Source: Marasmius tenuissimus (Eukaryota > Basidiomycota > Agaricomycetes > Agaricales > Marasmiaceae). From it: a stretch of 64,000 nucleotides of DNA. The DNA lies in NCBI GenBank assembly GCA_029532415.1, contig JAQOTA010000065.1, positions 868,001 to 932,000 on the forward strand, given 5' to 3'. The notes below the pieces were generated by a model. The model was not told the DNA's origin. It saw only the letters and a program-made list of their open reading frames with translations, and ran no database searches. The stretch's first letter is position 1. The number at the start of each line of letters is the position of its first letter. Both the position numbers and the translations under genes were made by a program. Positions 22,482-34,984 of the stretch are shown here, one piece after another.

Positions 22482-23132
22482 TCATGATTCGTCAAAGGTC
22501 TCTCCAGCGAGCCGGGATAGCTCTTGGGAATGGTCGTCACATATAACCCTATCGCGAGCAAAAGTTAGGTTGTATCCCAAAAACGACAATAGACATGAGT
22601 GGCGTAAGAAAGAAAACTCACTGAAACTCATCGCCGAGACCATCATTACACAGCACACTCGTGAGGATAATCAATGCTTCGATTTTCCCGATCTTTATAG
22701 CCCTTTCTTCCTCATCTTGATTGTAGTCTTCTGTGTCAGGAATGAAGAGAATGTCGGCGTCGGAGGGAATGATGTACTTTGGGTGTTCCTACAGAATGAA
22801 AGAGGTAAGGATGATACCGTGGTCAGACTGCTCTCCTATTTCCGCTGTTGCCAGCTGATGGTAAGCAAGTGCTTGGAACTCACTTCGTCGTCATCATCCC
22901 TTCCCATGGGGGCAATCCTGGAGTGGAGTTTCAAGGAGAATTTGCCGGCGGGAAGAGGGTTGGGGTTTTTGACAACGTACGAGTATTCTGTCATATTCAT
23001 GACGTTCATGTCGAGATTGAGAGAAAGGATTGGGGCTTTGTGTGTCGATATTACAGGTTTTCGATGTTCAGTGAAGCTTGAACGATGATGGTAAGAGGGA
23101 TATGGTGTTGTGGCATTCGAATTGTTTCCCAA
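22482..23132 (-). CDS. hypothetical protein, three exons
   Basis: Exons 23132-22884, 22788-22622 and 22548-22482 join in phase with GT-AG borders to 160 residues. I do not recognise it. The first exon begins MGNNSNATTPYPSYHHRSSF and contains NPLPAGKFSLKLHSRIAPMG, then an acidic DDDDE at the junction. The second contains EHPKYIIPSDADILFIPDTED and the third ends AGETFDES. No signal peptide or membrane segment is obvious. It is divergently transcribed from the gene at 23520. The third exon is the least certain part; another frame there encodes GLYVTTIPKSYPGSLERP. Confidence 0.4.
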
Positions 23133-23519
23133 GTGAGACCGGCCGTTGCCGAGCGGCCTGTCAACTTGAAACTTCCTTTTTTCGATGTATACTGAAGTAA
23201 GCTTTCTCTCTTAAGCTTGTTGAGCTGTTAGCGAGTATCGGGCTGTATCGGGACATGGCTATCAGATCAAAGGCTGGTTCGAAGTGGCATTGCAACCAGT
23301 CGCGTATTTTATGACGCGACGCAACGCGCTTACCACGTGACTGAGGAATGCATGTCATCTGAATCCCGGCAGAAGTCCGGGATATCCGCTTGGCCTGGAT
23401 CGCGCTTTTGTTCTGACCACCATCTCATCCCACAGACGTTTCCGTTCGCCTCCGGCGACGCCACTGGGTATGGTGACTGAAAGACCGAAAACAACTACTG
23501 GAGCACTTTTCAGGCGAGC
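23133..23519. promoter_or_regulatory. divergent promoter with E-box and acgcg elements
   Basis: The 387-bp interval between two divergent genes carries a gacgcgacgcaacgcg run at 23313-23328 followed by a CACGTG E-box at 23334-23339. The same arrangement of acgcg repeats then CACGTG occurs at 21701-21721. Such sites are typical for bHLH (CACGTG) and Mbp1/Swi6-type (ACGCG) factors in fungi; binding here is inference. Confidence 0.45.
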
Positions 23520-26193
23520 ATGAATCCTCTCGAGTTCGCACATCAATACATTAATCTGTTTCTGGGCAGGTTGCGACAGACTTTCGAAACTCTATCGGTT
23601 GATGCACAGAGGGGATTTTTGGAAAAAGAGCTGTTGGAGATCCTTTCGGAGGAAGATTGTGAAAAGCTAAGTGCGAAGTTAAACCAAGGTCAGTTCTGTT
23701 ACGGTTGACGCGACGATAACGGAGACATCCTGGAATACTCAACCCTCTCCAAAGTTGTTCCAGGCGCAACTGCAATTACCGGTACCACCTCAAAGAAACA
23801 GCCCGTTTTTACTCCAACTCCTTCTCTTCAATTTCGAACGAAAAGATCGGAAATCAGTCAGCTTCTCCGTAGTCTCAGATATCCTTCTCCTCCCTCTGGT
23901 TCATCCTACAAAAGAGAGCTACTGGATGAGGTTATCTCGAGTCTTACGTCGTGGTTTGAAGTGATTTGGCAGGTCGTGTATGAGTGCAAGGTCGAATTCG
24001 AAGAGGCTCATCGATGTCTGCTTTATGCTTGGGGAACGCTCGCAGAGATCAAAGAGCTGGACTTGGATTTCGGGACGATTGATAGGAGGGGAGGCAGCGG
24101 GTACGTACCTTCATATTTTGACCTTGATGTGGTGTCTTCCGGAACCTCACGCGTCGTCCTCCAGTTGCCGATGCGCAATCATGGCATATCCGCTCGTATT
24201 CACAATAAAGGATCGCAAAGGCAAAGTTATCAAGCATTTCAGCGGGAAGACACTATGTGTCAGGACTGCAGAACGAGTTCTCTTCTGGTTGTGGCGCGAA
24301 CTCTTTGTTTCGCTCGCTGCTTACAGGTCGAAATCTGGACATGACCTTGCCAAGAAGCAGGTCGCGGAAATGATGCTCGATGTGGAAGAGGCGATGGGTG
24401 GCCCAAGGGCTCTGGAGAGAATCTTACATGGAGGTGCAGGTGACAAAGGTGAGTGACGCGGTTCAATTCTTGTGAGCTTCGCCCGCTGACTACCTGTTGC
24501 ACTTAGCATTCAACCCTTGGGACTATGACCCCGAAGACGACAACGACGATGAATGGGAAGACGAAAGTGACTATAATGGTGATTACGACATGGACTCGGA
24601 AGATGAAAAGTACATTTCGGAGAACGACTCAGAACGACGCTCAGACATGGAAGACGACGAAATCGAAGATGACGACCATTTTGCAGATCCAGCTTGCGAC
24701 TGTACTTTGCATGCGTCTCATTGGTCGAGCAAGATCAATAACCAACGGCTCTTCCTCCGGGATATCATTCTCGAGCGTCTCAACGAGCTGTTTGCCATCT
24801 CTCCCTCCACGGAACTCTATGATATCATTCTTTCCATGACGCCTGATTTTCCTGAAAAGACAGAACGCGACTTGCTCGAGGTTCTTTCGCGAATATCTTG
24901 TTCATCCTCTTCGAATTTTGCTGCGTCGTTGGAAATCTATAGCACCATGAAAGATACGGAGAAGATCGTGGACTTGCTCGATACGCACAGTCACCTTCTA
25001 CGTTCGAGCGACGCGAAAGCCTACCAACAGGCAACAAAAGCCCTAGTAACCCCTCCCGCATCGACTATAACCTCAGCTTTCCCGAACATCGCGTCCCTTT
25101 TCCCGACTCTCAACTCGAACTCCAGTTCCAATAAATCCCAACGTGATCCTGTCTACAAACAAAGACTCGCTTTGAAAATCGTGGAGACGCAACTGGGAGA
25201 ACTGGTACACACTATGCGTCTCGGCATACGCTCTTGCTTTGACAAGATTGAAGAGCCTGCCAAAGTGGACGAGTTGAACGTGATCATACGATTACCGGCC
25301 AATTCGGCAAGACGGGGCGAGAGGATTGGGGAGTGGGTTGATTCGGTCGAGACATCTACGCGCGGAGGACAGTTAGATCCCATGGCGTTTGCGGCATTTA
25401 TGATGGGTTTGGGTGGTGCTCCTTTTGGTGTGGGAGGGATGGGAGCGGAGGAAGACGGAGCGGCGGATATGATTGGATTGTTGGAACAATTGGAGGGCCA
25501 TGCGGGGGATGAGGAATATATCTATTTGAAAGAGCAGTACGCACCGGATTGGAAGGGACGGTTTGATGGATGGGTAGAAGTTGCTGGAATGTCTGCGTTA
25601 AAGAGGGTCGCCGCTCCTCCTCAGACTGATGGCGGTGGGAAGCCCGTGGCTGCTGCTGCTTTGGGAGGCCAATTAGTGTTGCAGAAGCTGTACGTTAAGA
25701 TGGCGGAAGAGATGCCTTGGTTAAAGGCGAAAGATGCGGTGGAGGAAATGGTCTCCCGGTAAGCATTTTCTGCGTCGAGTGTCTTTCGACGACTTAACGT
25801 TGCGACAGCCTTCGCGATCGGCCTGCAAAAACTCATGTCTCCGCTGCGTTGGAAACATTGAGCTCATTTGCGAAACTTCAAAGGAGCAATATAGCACTGA
25901 GGGCCGAGAAGAAGAAACGAAGTGAGCAGAAACGAAAGAAAGAGCAACAGGAGAAAGAAGAAAAGGAACGTCTAGCCTCGAACTCATCTCTTGCTTCGGG
26001 CGTCGGCTCTTCCAGGACCTCAGCCACTGCTGTACCTGCTACATCTGGTCCTCCTCCTGTATCGATCACCGCGCGTAGTGGGCATCGATTTTCTTTCGGT
26101 GATCCCACTGCCCTCAATGCTGGTTCAACTGGCTCATCCGGAGCCCAGCCTTCTCCAATACGCACTGTTGGTGGGTTGGACGATGTCGATTAG
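23520..26193 (+). CDS. uncharacterised acidic and coiled-coil protein
   Basis: The five exons are 23520-23688, 23755-24100, 24165-24448, 24507-25758 and 25809-26193; phase closes and gives 811 residues. I do not recognise a domain. The N-terminal third is helical (QYINLFLGRLRQTFETL; VISSLTSWFEVIWQVVYECK). At about residues 268-320 there is a strongly acidic stretch (DPEDDNDDEWEDESDYNGDY). A CDCTLHASHW motif follows, then a mostly helical middle and a Gly/Met-rich segment near 570. The end has a Lys/Glu/Arg-rich coiled coil and a Ser/Thr-rich tail with HRFSFGDP. No signal peptide or membrane span is seen. It may be a nuclear or scaffold protein, but nothing proves this. Confidence 0.7.
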
Positions 26194-29100
26194 CAGGCAC
26201 TGTGGGGTCAGACCTAGCCGTGGACTTCTCGTAACAGACGTGTATTTGTAGTGCCTGTTCTTGCTGGCATCGTTGCCACCATGTCACCCTCCTGTATCGA
26301 TATCTTGATATCCCGTGTATATATTATACGTCAAAATCGAATTCTGATCCCAACCTTTGGCCAAAGGAACGGTAAAAGTGGTTTCAAAGACCTTAGAGCT
26401 CGGTAATCCTATCAAGGAAGGATTACGATGATAGCGAGTCTCAGTCGGGGCCCCAATTAGCTTTCGACGACTCCTTAGTTCGGAACAGTCGAATGCCTGT
26501 CGTGTACGATGTTGCGAAGGGCCGTCGGCGTCAGGACAATTCCCATTCTATCTCCCATCGAAGCACTCCTAATAGTAACAGGGTTCATCATGTGTGCCCC
26601 AGGCATGTACATGAGCACATGGGTAGTGATATATACAACAGAAGCCTGGAATACAGAACAAATTTACTCGCTGGAGCAAAGGCACGCTGTACGGCGCACT
26701 ACGAGTACGAGGGGGTAGTATATGTACTTGGGCCATTACACGCAGTTCCAAGCATCCGTACAAGTACTAGTTTATGGGGATGGGAGAGGTACTAGTGAAC
26801 ACGCCTTGGGTTGGGGCCGACAGCCGGACGCAGCAGTCGTGAGTGTACAGCGTGTACAAAAAGGCGAGTTGGAGGCGACGCATTGTCCGTACGCCTTGAG
26901 CCTATGTCCAAGAGAGATATACGAAAGATTCGGAGGTGCCTCATCACGGGCAGCATGGCGGCGAGGGCACCCAGCCCACTAAGCATCGTGCTTTGCGAGG
27001 TAGAGTGATGTTCGAAGCTTCTCCTGCGACAACATCCCATTAGCTACGGCCTTGACGATATCAGGAGTAAACCATCGCACAGTTGCGCACTTCAAAGACC
27101 ATCCCCGTGTTTATCTTCCTGGATTGAGACGAGAAAAACCATCACAAGATGCTTTCCAACAAGGATCATTAGGCTGAGGCCCTGCGAGGTAGTTTGCGAT
27201 GTGAGCAAGCACTCGAGATATCAATGAACGCGAGACTGACAAGAACGACAAGGATGTCTCTCATTCCGCCTCCATTGACACCATTCACTCTATTTTCTTC
27301 GATAGCATTGGCAACTTCGAGAGGTCGGCCACGAGCGAGTTCCTAAAAAACGGGTGCCGGGGTGAGGATATGTGCGAGGACACGGGAGACAGAGGGCTCA
27401 CGTTGAGTAGTAGATGTTGCAAGGTATCGTCTTCAATACGTGGCTTGTACTAGAAATAACGGAATTTTAGGCAGTCCTGATGAATTCTCGTGTGCATTCT
27501 TGCTAACCGGCAAATCACCGTCCTCTTCAGAGATTGAAGGTCGAAGGTAGGGGAGCGAGCGTGTGCGATCTCGAGCTTGAATGCGGTGTGCTTGAATCTT
27601 CATTGGATACGGTGACGACGAAGTCTCGATGAGTGTGGAAGAGGCGGTTGAAGGTAGAAAATGGTGGTACGTAGAAGGGGCCAAGAGGCTGGCGCGGTGA
27701 CATGAGGAGCCGTCCTGCGCGGTCTGACTGGATTTGGGAAAGAACATTCGTTCTGCATTTGTCCGAGCACAGTATGCGCTCGTCTGTAAGAGCCATCGAA
27801 AAAACTGCTGGGCCTCCTCGAGCGGACTTTCTTGTACGAGACAATCCGATGAGCAAAGGGTCACTACCTATTATATCCAATGATTGATCAGGAAAAGGAT
27901 TTACGGATAACTGAATGGTGAGAGCGCACCTCGACGCTGTACTGCATTCTGTTCTTCACCCTCGTCCACAACTTTGTGCTTCGTTCGTCTCCGTCTCGGC
28001 AGGCCCAACCACGCAAACACCAAGGCAAAAGGAATCAAGCTTGACTAGATCCCAACTCGGCTGACCATGTATCTCTCGGCTGCAACCCACAACTGCAACG
28101 CGGCATAGGTGTTCCTCTGACATAGTAACAAGTCAATGTCGTAGGCTGGGACGATTCATAATCATGAGCTCCTTGCTGGGAGCTTAGCACCCTCTAGATT
28201 GTGAAGTGATTGCATTTCCTCAAACACGCGAGGCACCCTTCTTCTGCACTCCAGAATCCTCGCGACCTGCACAATCTGCATCGATAACCCGAAGTTCAGA
28301 GAGGTCCTGGAAACTGGACTAGCGAACCTGATGACGACGGCTCTCTTGGGCAAGTTTCCAATGTGAAGCGAGGCTTCAGCGATTGAGGGGCTCCAGTACT
28401 GCTCTGAGAAGGACGAGCGCTTGTTTGGCGCTTGAACTCAGTCAGCATGCGGGCCCGAAGAGAAGGATGCAGATGCGGAGATGTATGACTCACCCCCACT
28501 TGAACTCGCACTGATACCAAAACGACAGTCACTGTCTAAGGCCCTTCCGTGTAGTGTGTGTATGTGTGAACAAGATACCACCAATCGCCCAGCAAGTCCG
28601 CCTTCAAGCCTCCAACGTCAAAACATGCATGCAACATTCCGACTCGCCGAGTGATCCGACATGCACAAGTCAAGTGTGGTCTCTCCCACAAATCAGTACC
28701 AGATTGGAGAACCTCGTTCTCAAGATTCGAGCGAGAGGCCTGTATAAACATGAGGACTGAGAACTCGACGAGACACCGAGGATCATACCGACCCGCCCAT
28801 ATGCCTGCTCGGACCCATCAGATCGAGTTCGCTGGGTCTGCCCTGTTATACCACGCTCTTAAGGAGCCAGCCGATGACCTTAGGATCCCACGTCTTGAGA
28901 AATAGATTCTGATGGATCCTCAAAATTCTCGTGTCGTGGATTGGACCTAGTGGAAACCTTGGGAAACGGTCTTCGATGAGTCCGAGTTACAAGAAGGCAG
29001 ACTGAATGCCAGATTCGTTTCCTGAAGCCCATGCTGGGCCGCGTCGGCCTGCTGGCTTCTTCAGGGACATTCGGAACGAGTGACGAGGCGAGAGAGGACG

Positions 29101-31372
29101 ATCCTTCAAGGATATATGGAAGATGAACGGCCTAAAATCGTCCCCTTCATGGTGCTGGCAAATGGCATCCTCCAGTGCGTGATGGCAACCATGATAATGG
29201 TGGTGGTGAATGGTGGTGTTGATGGTGGTGGTAGCGATACAAGTGACAAGGTCAAAGCACACTCGGCAAAAGACGACACTCGCGAGTTTTCAAATTTCTA
29301 ATCTCGACCTTTGGCTCGACTCACATGTCAATAAATCCCTTTCCATCCTGATCGTCAATCATGTTCCACCTGGACTTCCTATGCAGGCTACCCTTCATCT
29401 AAGCACAACGGCGATGAAGTGAGAACGGATCCGTAGAGGAACTTTGCAAGAGAACAGGTAGCCAGGGCCGCGCTCAAGTCCAACGCTGGGCAAAACGGTC
29501 TTCTCACAAGAACCTACAACGTCTGGAGTATGATCTGCACAACTCGGTACACAAAGTCAAGGCTGGATAAGCAGAAGGGGAGGGGAAAGACGGTTATCTG
29601 GCGAAAGAGCGATATATACGCACAGGGTATTTACGAGTTCTTCCAGCGAATTTAGGCCAGCTCATCCAGCCCAAAATCCACAGAGAGAGGGACAAGCAGC
29701 CAACAGTCCGATAGTATCTCATGGTCAACGACTCATAGCCAGGATGCGTTTGCACAACTTGAGCCCAAGATTGAACCCAGTCATAGGTGTAGACGGCTCT
29801 ACGGGGTTGTTCCTCTAGGCTCAACTCAGAACTGTCAGAAGGGAACCACGAATCGATGCACCACCCAATGTTCATGCCCAGTCCTTGCTCGCTGAAGAAT
29901 CCAGCAACGCTTACAATCCACATATTCAATGCAAAATTACCGGCTTTTCCTTCCAAACAGGCATTTCTGTGGCAACGCATCCAGTCGGCTACGTTTGGCT
30001 CACAAAGCTACATAGCTACGTCTCGATGAGCATAGCCCCTACTGTCTCGGCCTTGAGTACCCTCGCCTGCACGTTCCATATCCAACCAAATTCTTATCAG
30101 CCAAAGTTTAGAACGCCAGGTTGAAACACCGTTATTTGAACTCGGTCGACTGCCATCCCTTGCATTCTCTCATGGTAAGTCAGCTTTGGTTCGGTATTCG
30201 CTCGGAGACTCAGGACCTCGGACATTCCATTACACGCCCGGCGGACGATTGACTAACCTGTCTTCAAACTGACTCGGGAACCCACCCCGTTGGCTATTGC
30301 AAGGATCGTCTCCAAGTGTCATTCAATCGAGAGAAATAGACCAGCCTTCGCCGTTATCCAACACCCCAATCTTCCTATACCTTTCCACCGCCTCTACATG
30401 ACTCGCAACCTCTCTATCACCAAAGAACACAGCTGTACGGTCGCTTGCCAAAACTCTTGGTCAACTCCATCAGCATCAAAGACCGCGATTTCTGTGTCGG
30501 TGGCGAGAAGGACGACAAATTTGTAGAGGTTCTCCGAGTCGTTCATGATCTCGCTTATCATGAGGAAGAGTAAGCCGCTTCCCCCCTCGTAAATGTAACT
30601 CTGACCTGGTCCCAGTCCTGTGCTGAAACAACCTTGGATGGTTATATTCGAGGCGGCGATCACGCCCCAAACTCAAGGCGAGGATTAGACAGGGAAGTTG
30701 AAAATAGCGACGGCGATGCAAGTCACGACGCCCTACTCAGCTTTCATAGGCCGCAAATAGAATGTTAAGTTCGTGTCTTGGAGCGAGAATGGCCTTGCCC
30801 CACCTCCCTTCGAGTCAGAGGCACTCAAGCTATGCGAGGCATACGGAGTCGCGCTCGGAAGTGAATGTTGACGAGGCACTCGAGATCGAGGAGCAGAAAC
30901 CAAATGTGGACCACACTGACGCTCTGGAGGCCATCGCGAACTGGACGAAGAAGCGGCCGAGGATGGAGGCCACAGGGTGCCTCCTCGAGATTGCCCGGGT
31001 GCTGGGGCACCTTCGCATATCGACAGTGGTGTTGAGATGCCTCCGCCTTGTATATTCTTATTGATCTTCATCAGTGAATGTCGTCCACTAACTTTCGATA
31101 TCGATGGTCGCATCCTGCAACCCAATTCTCTATTTTCTCAGTACACTCTGACGCTTGTCGCATGAACATTCGCATGGCGAGGGTTGTCGAAATTTGGACA
31201 TCATGTGGAGAGATTGAATGAAAGGTCCCATGGCCATATATCTCCTCGTATTAGTCCGTACAATAAGAATACAGTCCCAGCAAAGTCTGCCCCGTCCGGT
31301 TACTATTATTAGCCCGGTGCTACCCTCCCAATTTTTTGTGAAACTCCTTGGTCTATTGCAGTGTTAAAGAGC
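26194..31372. other. 5.2-kb stretch without a resolvable gene
   Basis: Many short open frames exist on both strands, but none joins into a phase-consistent model and none gives a family I recognise. Exon-like pieces on the minus strand include ELARGRPLEVANAIEENR near 27300 followed by a hydrophobic MRDILVVLVSLAFI, and the frame at 29594-29980 reported separately. A decayed or highly split membrane-protein gene is possible. Triplet runs of ggt/gat near 29195-29235 are simple sequence. Confidence 0.3.
29594..29980 (-). other. possible exon of a membrane protein
   Basis: This open frame looks more protein-like than its surroundings. It reads DWMRCHRNACLEGKAGNF, then NMWIVSVAGFFSEQ, YTYDWVQSWAQVVQTHPGYE and a hydrophobic segment CLSLSLWILGWMSW close to the end. 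A GTGCGT donor follows TRKYP at about 29630. Upstream and downstream exons could not be fixed. I cannot name a family. Confidence 0.3.
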
Positions 31373-33201
31373 TTATCTCACAAAAACCTCTGTCCCTTGC
31401 TTCCAGGAAGCAGCGGGTTTGTACTTATTGTTCATCCTTTCCTTCACAGTGACATGGAACTTTGGATGTTCGTCCTCGATCTTCCTTCCTTTTCCAAAAT
31501 TAGCTCTGGAGGACTTGATGGTGAGACAAACATTTCTTTGACACTCTCGAAAGGACTAACTCAAATGACTGGTGCCAAATGCCTTTCCCATCTTGCCACG
31601 AGTAATGGAAGGGGATAATCTCGAGGATCCACCACAAAATATTGCCTCCCTTGAGCTTGAGCGAGTCGTGCATGGGCATGAGGGCATCCACTTGATCCTG
31701 TTCGTGTGCTGGATTGTTGGGGCCGTCCGTTGAGGGGTCTGATGGAACCGCAAACGGTGATGCCACAGGCGGTACTATCGATAACTTGGTGAGGGCTTCG
31801 CTTCTGAACGAAATCCCGCACTGAGACTCCATGACTTGACGAACCATCCATCGAAGAGTAATGTTCGCCAGCGATTCGGGAGTGTCGTTTGTGACCGCGC
31901 CCCCGCCAATATCTTGAAGAGACGTCAGAGCAACAGTGGCGATGAGTTCTCCCCACTCACCGCTATGACAACCCGGAAACCATACCTCCACCACGTCTGT
32001 AGGCGAACGTCCTGCCTCCTCCGGAGCTGCTGATGCTGCTGGAGATTTCTTTCTACGCGTCAACAATGAAAGGATCCCTTTGCGTGTCGATGTGGTTTCG
32101 ATCTTCATGCTGTCAGAGTCTGTTGGTCGATGGAATAGGTTGGCTTTGAACTTTGCGCGTCGCTGTAGGATGACGGTATTGAGTGTTGTCAGGTTGGAGA
32201 CATTACAAGAATCGCACCTCGTCTAGAGCTAGTGCATGGCGGAATGTCCGAATTGACGTGTTAGAATTTGTGAACGGGAGGGACCTGGTCATCACAACTC
32301 CGACCGATGAGACAGTGTCCCTAAAGACGGTAAGCGACGTCCGTTGGGTGATGGTCTACATGCGTAGTTCTTAAAAAACTCACCAAAGGCCCATGAACTC
32401 GATGTCCACACTGGAAGAGTACGTCTCCTTGAACCCCGCGGCGAGCCTGATCCCTTCATCGTCCGTTCGACTGTATAATTTATATGCAAATGGGACCTGT
32501 TCGTCATTATCTCGAGAAACCAGGCCGACCTTATTCTACCGTGTCAGCTACTGCGGATAATAATTTCCACTGACGGATGAGGCGTACTTTGTATAGCATA
32601 CCCGCGAGGGCGCGAGCTGTATATGCCCCACGGGAAAACCCTGGCCAGAGGGGTTCCCATCAGCACTAGTACTTCCGGAACGTGTATAAAACGTGCTTTA
32701 ACCGCACCGAAAACGCAGATCTTGTCATTGGGGCGGTAATTCTGCATGAGAAATCTGTACCCGTCCATGACATGAGCAGATAGGTACCTGCGGGGACTGT
32801 GGATACGTGACGGACAGGGAGTGTGTGTGTTGGTGACGCACCATGCGAATGCCAGATCGAGGATTGTTGCGCCCCAATGTAATAAAGGTGACACCACACC
32901 TGGAGCAAAGTAGGTTCCGATCCCTGCCTGCCAAGAGCGGTCAATAATTAGTGACAGTCAATATCATGGTCCCTGCTTTTTGACCTGGTAATAACACAGT
33001 TGCTCGTCGCAGTCACTCTTCTTCAACAGCGAGAAGAATTTGACGACATTCGTGTTCTAGGAAAGCTGTGGGATTAATTATGACAGACCCGAACATTGGT
33101 GCGGGGAGGACACGGACCTCGTCTGAGTATTCGTTCGAAGTCCCGTCGAAGCACAGGACAAGCGTCCGGGACTTGGATGGAAGTGAGGTCTGGTACGACA
33201 T
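31373..33201 (-). CDS. DUF2235 (Tle1-like) alpha/beta-hydrolase
   Basis: The ten exons are 33201-33118, 33056-32985, 32927-32842, 32787-32708, 32640-32588, 32529-32384, 32320-32218, 32162-31961, 31912-31561 and 31505-31373. Phase closes at every junction and gives 436 residues. The N-terminus has RTLVLCFDGTSNEY, then NTNVVKFFSLLKK and YYQAGIGTYF. The nucleophile elbow GFSRG has Ser at about 110. WDTVSSVG follows near 174 and GCHSDIGGG near 273-280, the Asp region of the family. It ends with FHVTVKERM and AASWKQGTEVFV. The family covers bacterial type VI phospholipase effectors and many fungal proteins whose substrates are unknown. No signal peptide is seen. All expected catalytic motifs are present. 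Confidence 0.85.
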
Positions 33202-33654
33202 GTAGAGTGGGGAAAAATAGTCCGGGCACCCTCCCAGATATTTATATGACGCGTCTGTGCATGGGAGCGGGGGCTTTCCCAGTCGAGCACATTCATCACT
33301 GATCAAGCGGAAATCATATGTCAGATCTTGGCCATGCACTGGGAAAAGGACCTGTGTATCCACATTTACCTAGCAACTTGTACTGCCTGTCATCCCAAGA
33401 TAGAGAACAAGAGGAGAGAGAGACATGCCAATGCCAGCACGGCTGGAACATATCCCCAATTTTGGTGATGAAAAGGCGTCTCAGCCCCACCGTCACAAGA
33501 CCACGTAAATAACACCGTTGACTTCAACATATTCAATGGTATCCTTGCGATCAAAAAAGTCGTAGCCAAAAGGCCATGCGAAGTTACGACTAGCTGTAGT
33601 AGGTGTGCGACGTGGTCTACTAGTCAATGATTCACTGCTTTCGAGTTCAGAAAA
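33202..33654. other. upstream of DUF2235 gene, with a short repeat
   Basis: An open frame continues upstream of the chosen start but begins without ATG, and family members start at MSYQ-type sequences, so I kept it out. The segment 33362-33425 (acctagcaacttgtactgcc) resembles 34638-34700 (acttagcaacttgtgctgcc), so part of this flank is duplicated 1.3 kb away. Confidence 0.4.
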
Positions 33655-34065
33655 GGGTACATACATACTTGAGCGCGTCCGATGAATCTCCGCAGACCGG
33701 ACAGGGCATCATACATCATGCATCATGGCTTCGGAAACAGTGTTTCCGCCTGACTTCCCAGTTCTCATTCCTTTCCACTCGAATCCTCGTCCTTATCCCA
33801 TCATATAACAGTACTGCCCTTCGCCAGCCCCTGCTCAAGATGCTTGTACTACCTTGTCCTCCTTGTTCTCTTTGGACAGATTGATGGTGGGGGGTGTATG
33901 AAACCACGATGCAGCGTTGAATCTTCAAACGACTTGTGCAAAGAGACATCAGTCTCACCGATGTCCAGCACCGACATGCAGTGTACAGCCAATTCTGTTC
34001 CGGTGGTTCCCCGACTCTCTTTAGAGAGGAGGGCTTTGTGAACGCCCGATCAAGCCAAGCACGTG
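33655..34065 (-). pseudogene. 3'-end remnant of a DUF7330-like gene
   Basis: This matches 43820-44165, the 3' end and flank of the gene at 43914-45457. Shared are the acttgagcgcgtccgatgaatctc flank, the tcgccagcccctgc block and the gatgtccagcacc / ggacgtccagcacc block. On the minus strand MSVLDIGETDVSLHKSFED is readable in one frame. That equals the MHKLFEG part of the intact paralogue at 59348. All upstream exons are missing and later frameshifts break the end. It is debris of a duplicated or transposed copy. Confidence 0.7.
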
Positions 34066-34984
34066 AGTCTGCTCTCACGTGAGCTGTATAGCATGTGACC
34101 TTACCGCAATGAATTCAAATTTCAGGAGGTTCCAGAGGACCAGGATTCAACCAGAATCCATGTACAGTCCAGACTCGGGACCACAACGTCCGCGACGCGG
34201 CTGAACCTTCGAAACTCAACCTCTACGTGCCCTCATGAGCGGTATCGGAACAACAGTCGAAATTCAAGAAGCCAGCAGGCGCTCTCCCTCGGGAGATATT
34301 AACTTGGAATCAACCTCCGCCTTGACGAAGTAAAGGGCCGCCAAAGATCTGCGTATTCTTGCAGTCAAACTTGCAGAGATGTTCGGCAAGTTCACTGTTC
34401 AGTTCGTCCACAAAATCCCGGAATTGCATTGTTATTGTGGCTGCTTGATTGTTATTATATATTCCAATTTGTACTGGGCTAGAGAGATACGCATGCTTTC
34501 ATAATTACCTAGATACACCTATACATCTTCATCCAGATCAGAGAGTCGGGGAATGGCGCGCTTGTGTGCCCTTAAGCATCAGTGATCGCGATCGACGGCC
34601 TACTGAGTCGAGATGTCAATGATGCTGACTTTGGAATTTACTTAGCAACTTGTGCTGCCCATCAGAAAGCTCAGAAAGCAAGAGGAGAGAAAGATATGGT
34701 GCGGCTGGTGATAACGCTCCCAGATTCCGAGGGGAGACCACCTGCCGAGTCGATGATGGTGGAACGAGAGATATGACGCGATCACGAGACCTAGGCTAAA
34801 GCGTCAGGGCTGCGTCAAAGCGCGAGGCATGGTCGGTAGGCAATAAGCAGAACTGGGAAACGTTGCCAAAACATTGCGTTTGCAGAAAACTGTGGGATGT
34901 CGAGAAAGAAAGAATCACTGAACATAACAATGGCACCTTTGTCGGGCGAAGTGGTTTCAGTCCGAAGATCTATCGTCTAGATTA
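34066..34984. other. no gene seen; CACGTG inverted repeat
   Basis: At 34060-34081 the 8-mers cacgtgag and ctcacgtg form a perfect inverted repeat with a 6-bp spacer, giving two E-boxes. The rest shows no coding region apart from the short flank repeat near 34638-34700. Confidence 0.4.

Noticed and set aside
23135..23165. tRNA-Ser/Leu-like gccgagcggcc
   Set aside because: No T-arm and no acceptor stem; only the D-arm box resembles a tRNA.
29190..29235. ggt/gat triplet run as a possible coding repeat
   Set aside because: It is short simple sequence with no supporting frame on either strand.
33202..33363. N-terminal extension of the DUF2235 protein
   Set aside because: The frame would start with GTG, not ATG, and family members begin close to the ATG at 33201.
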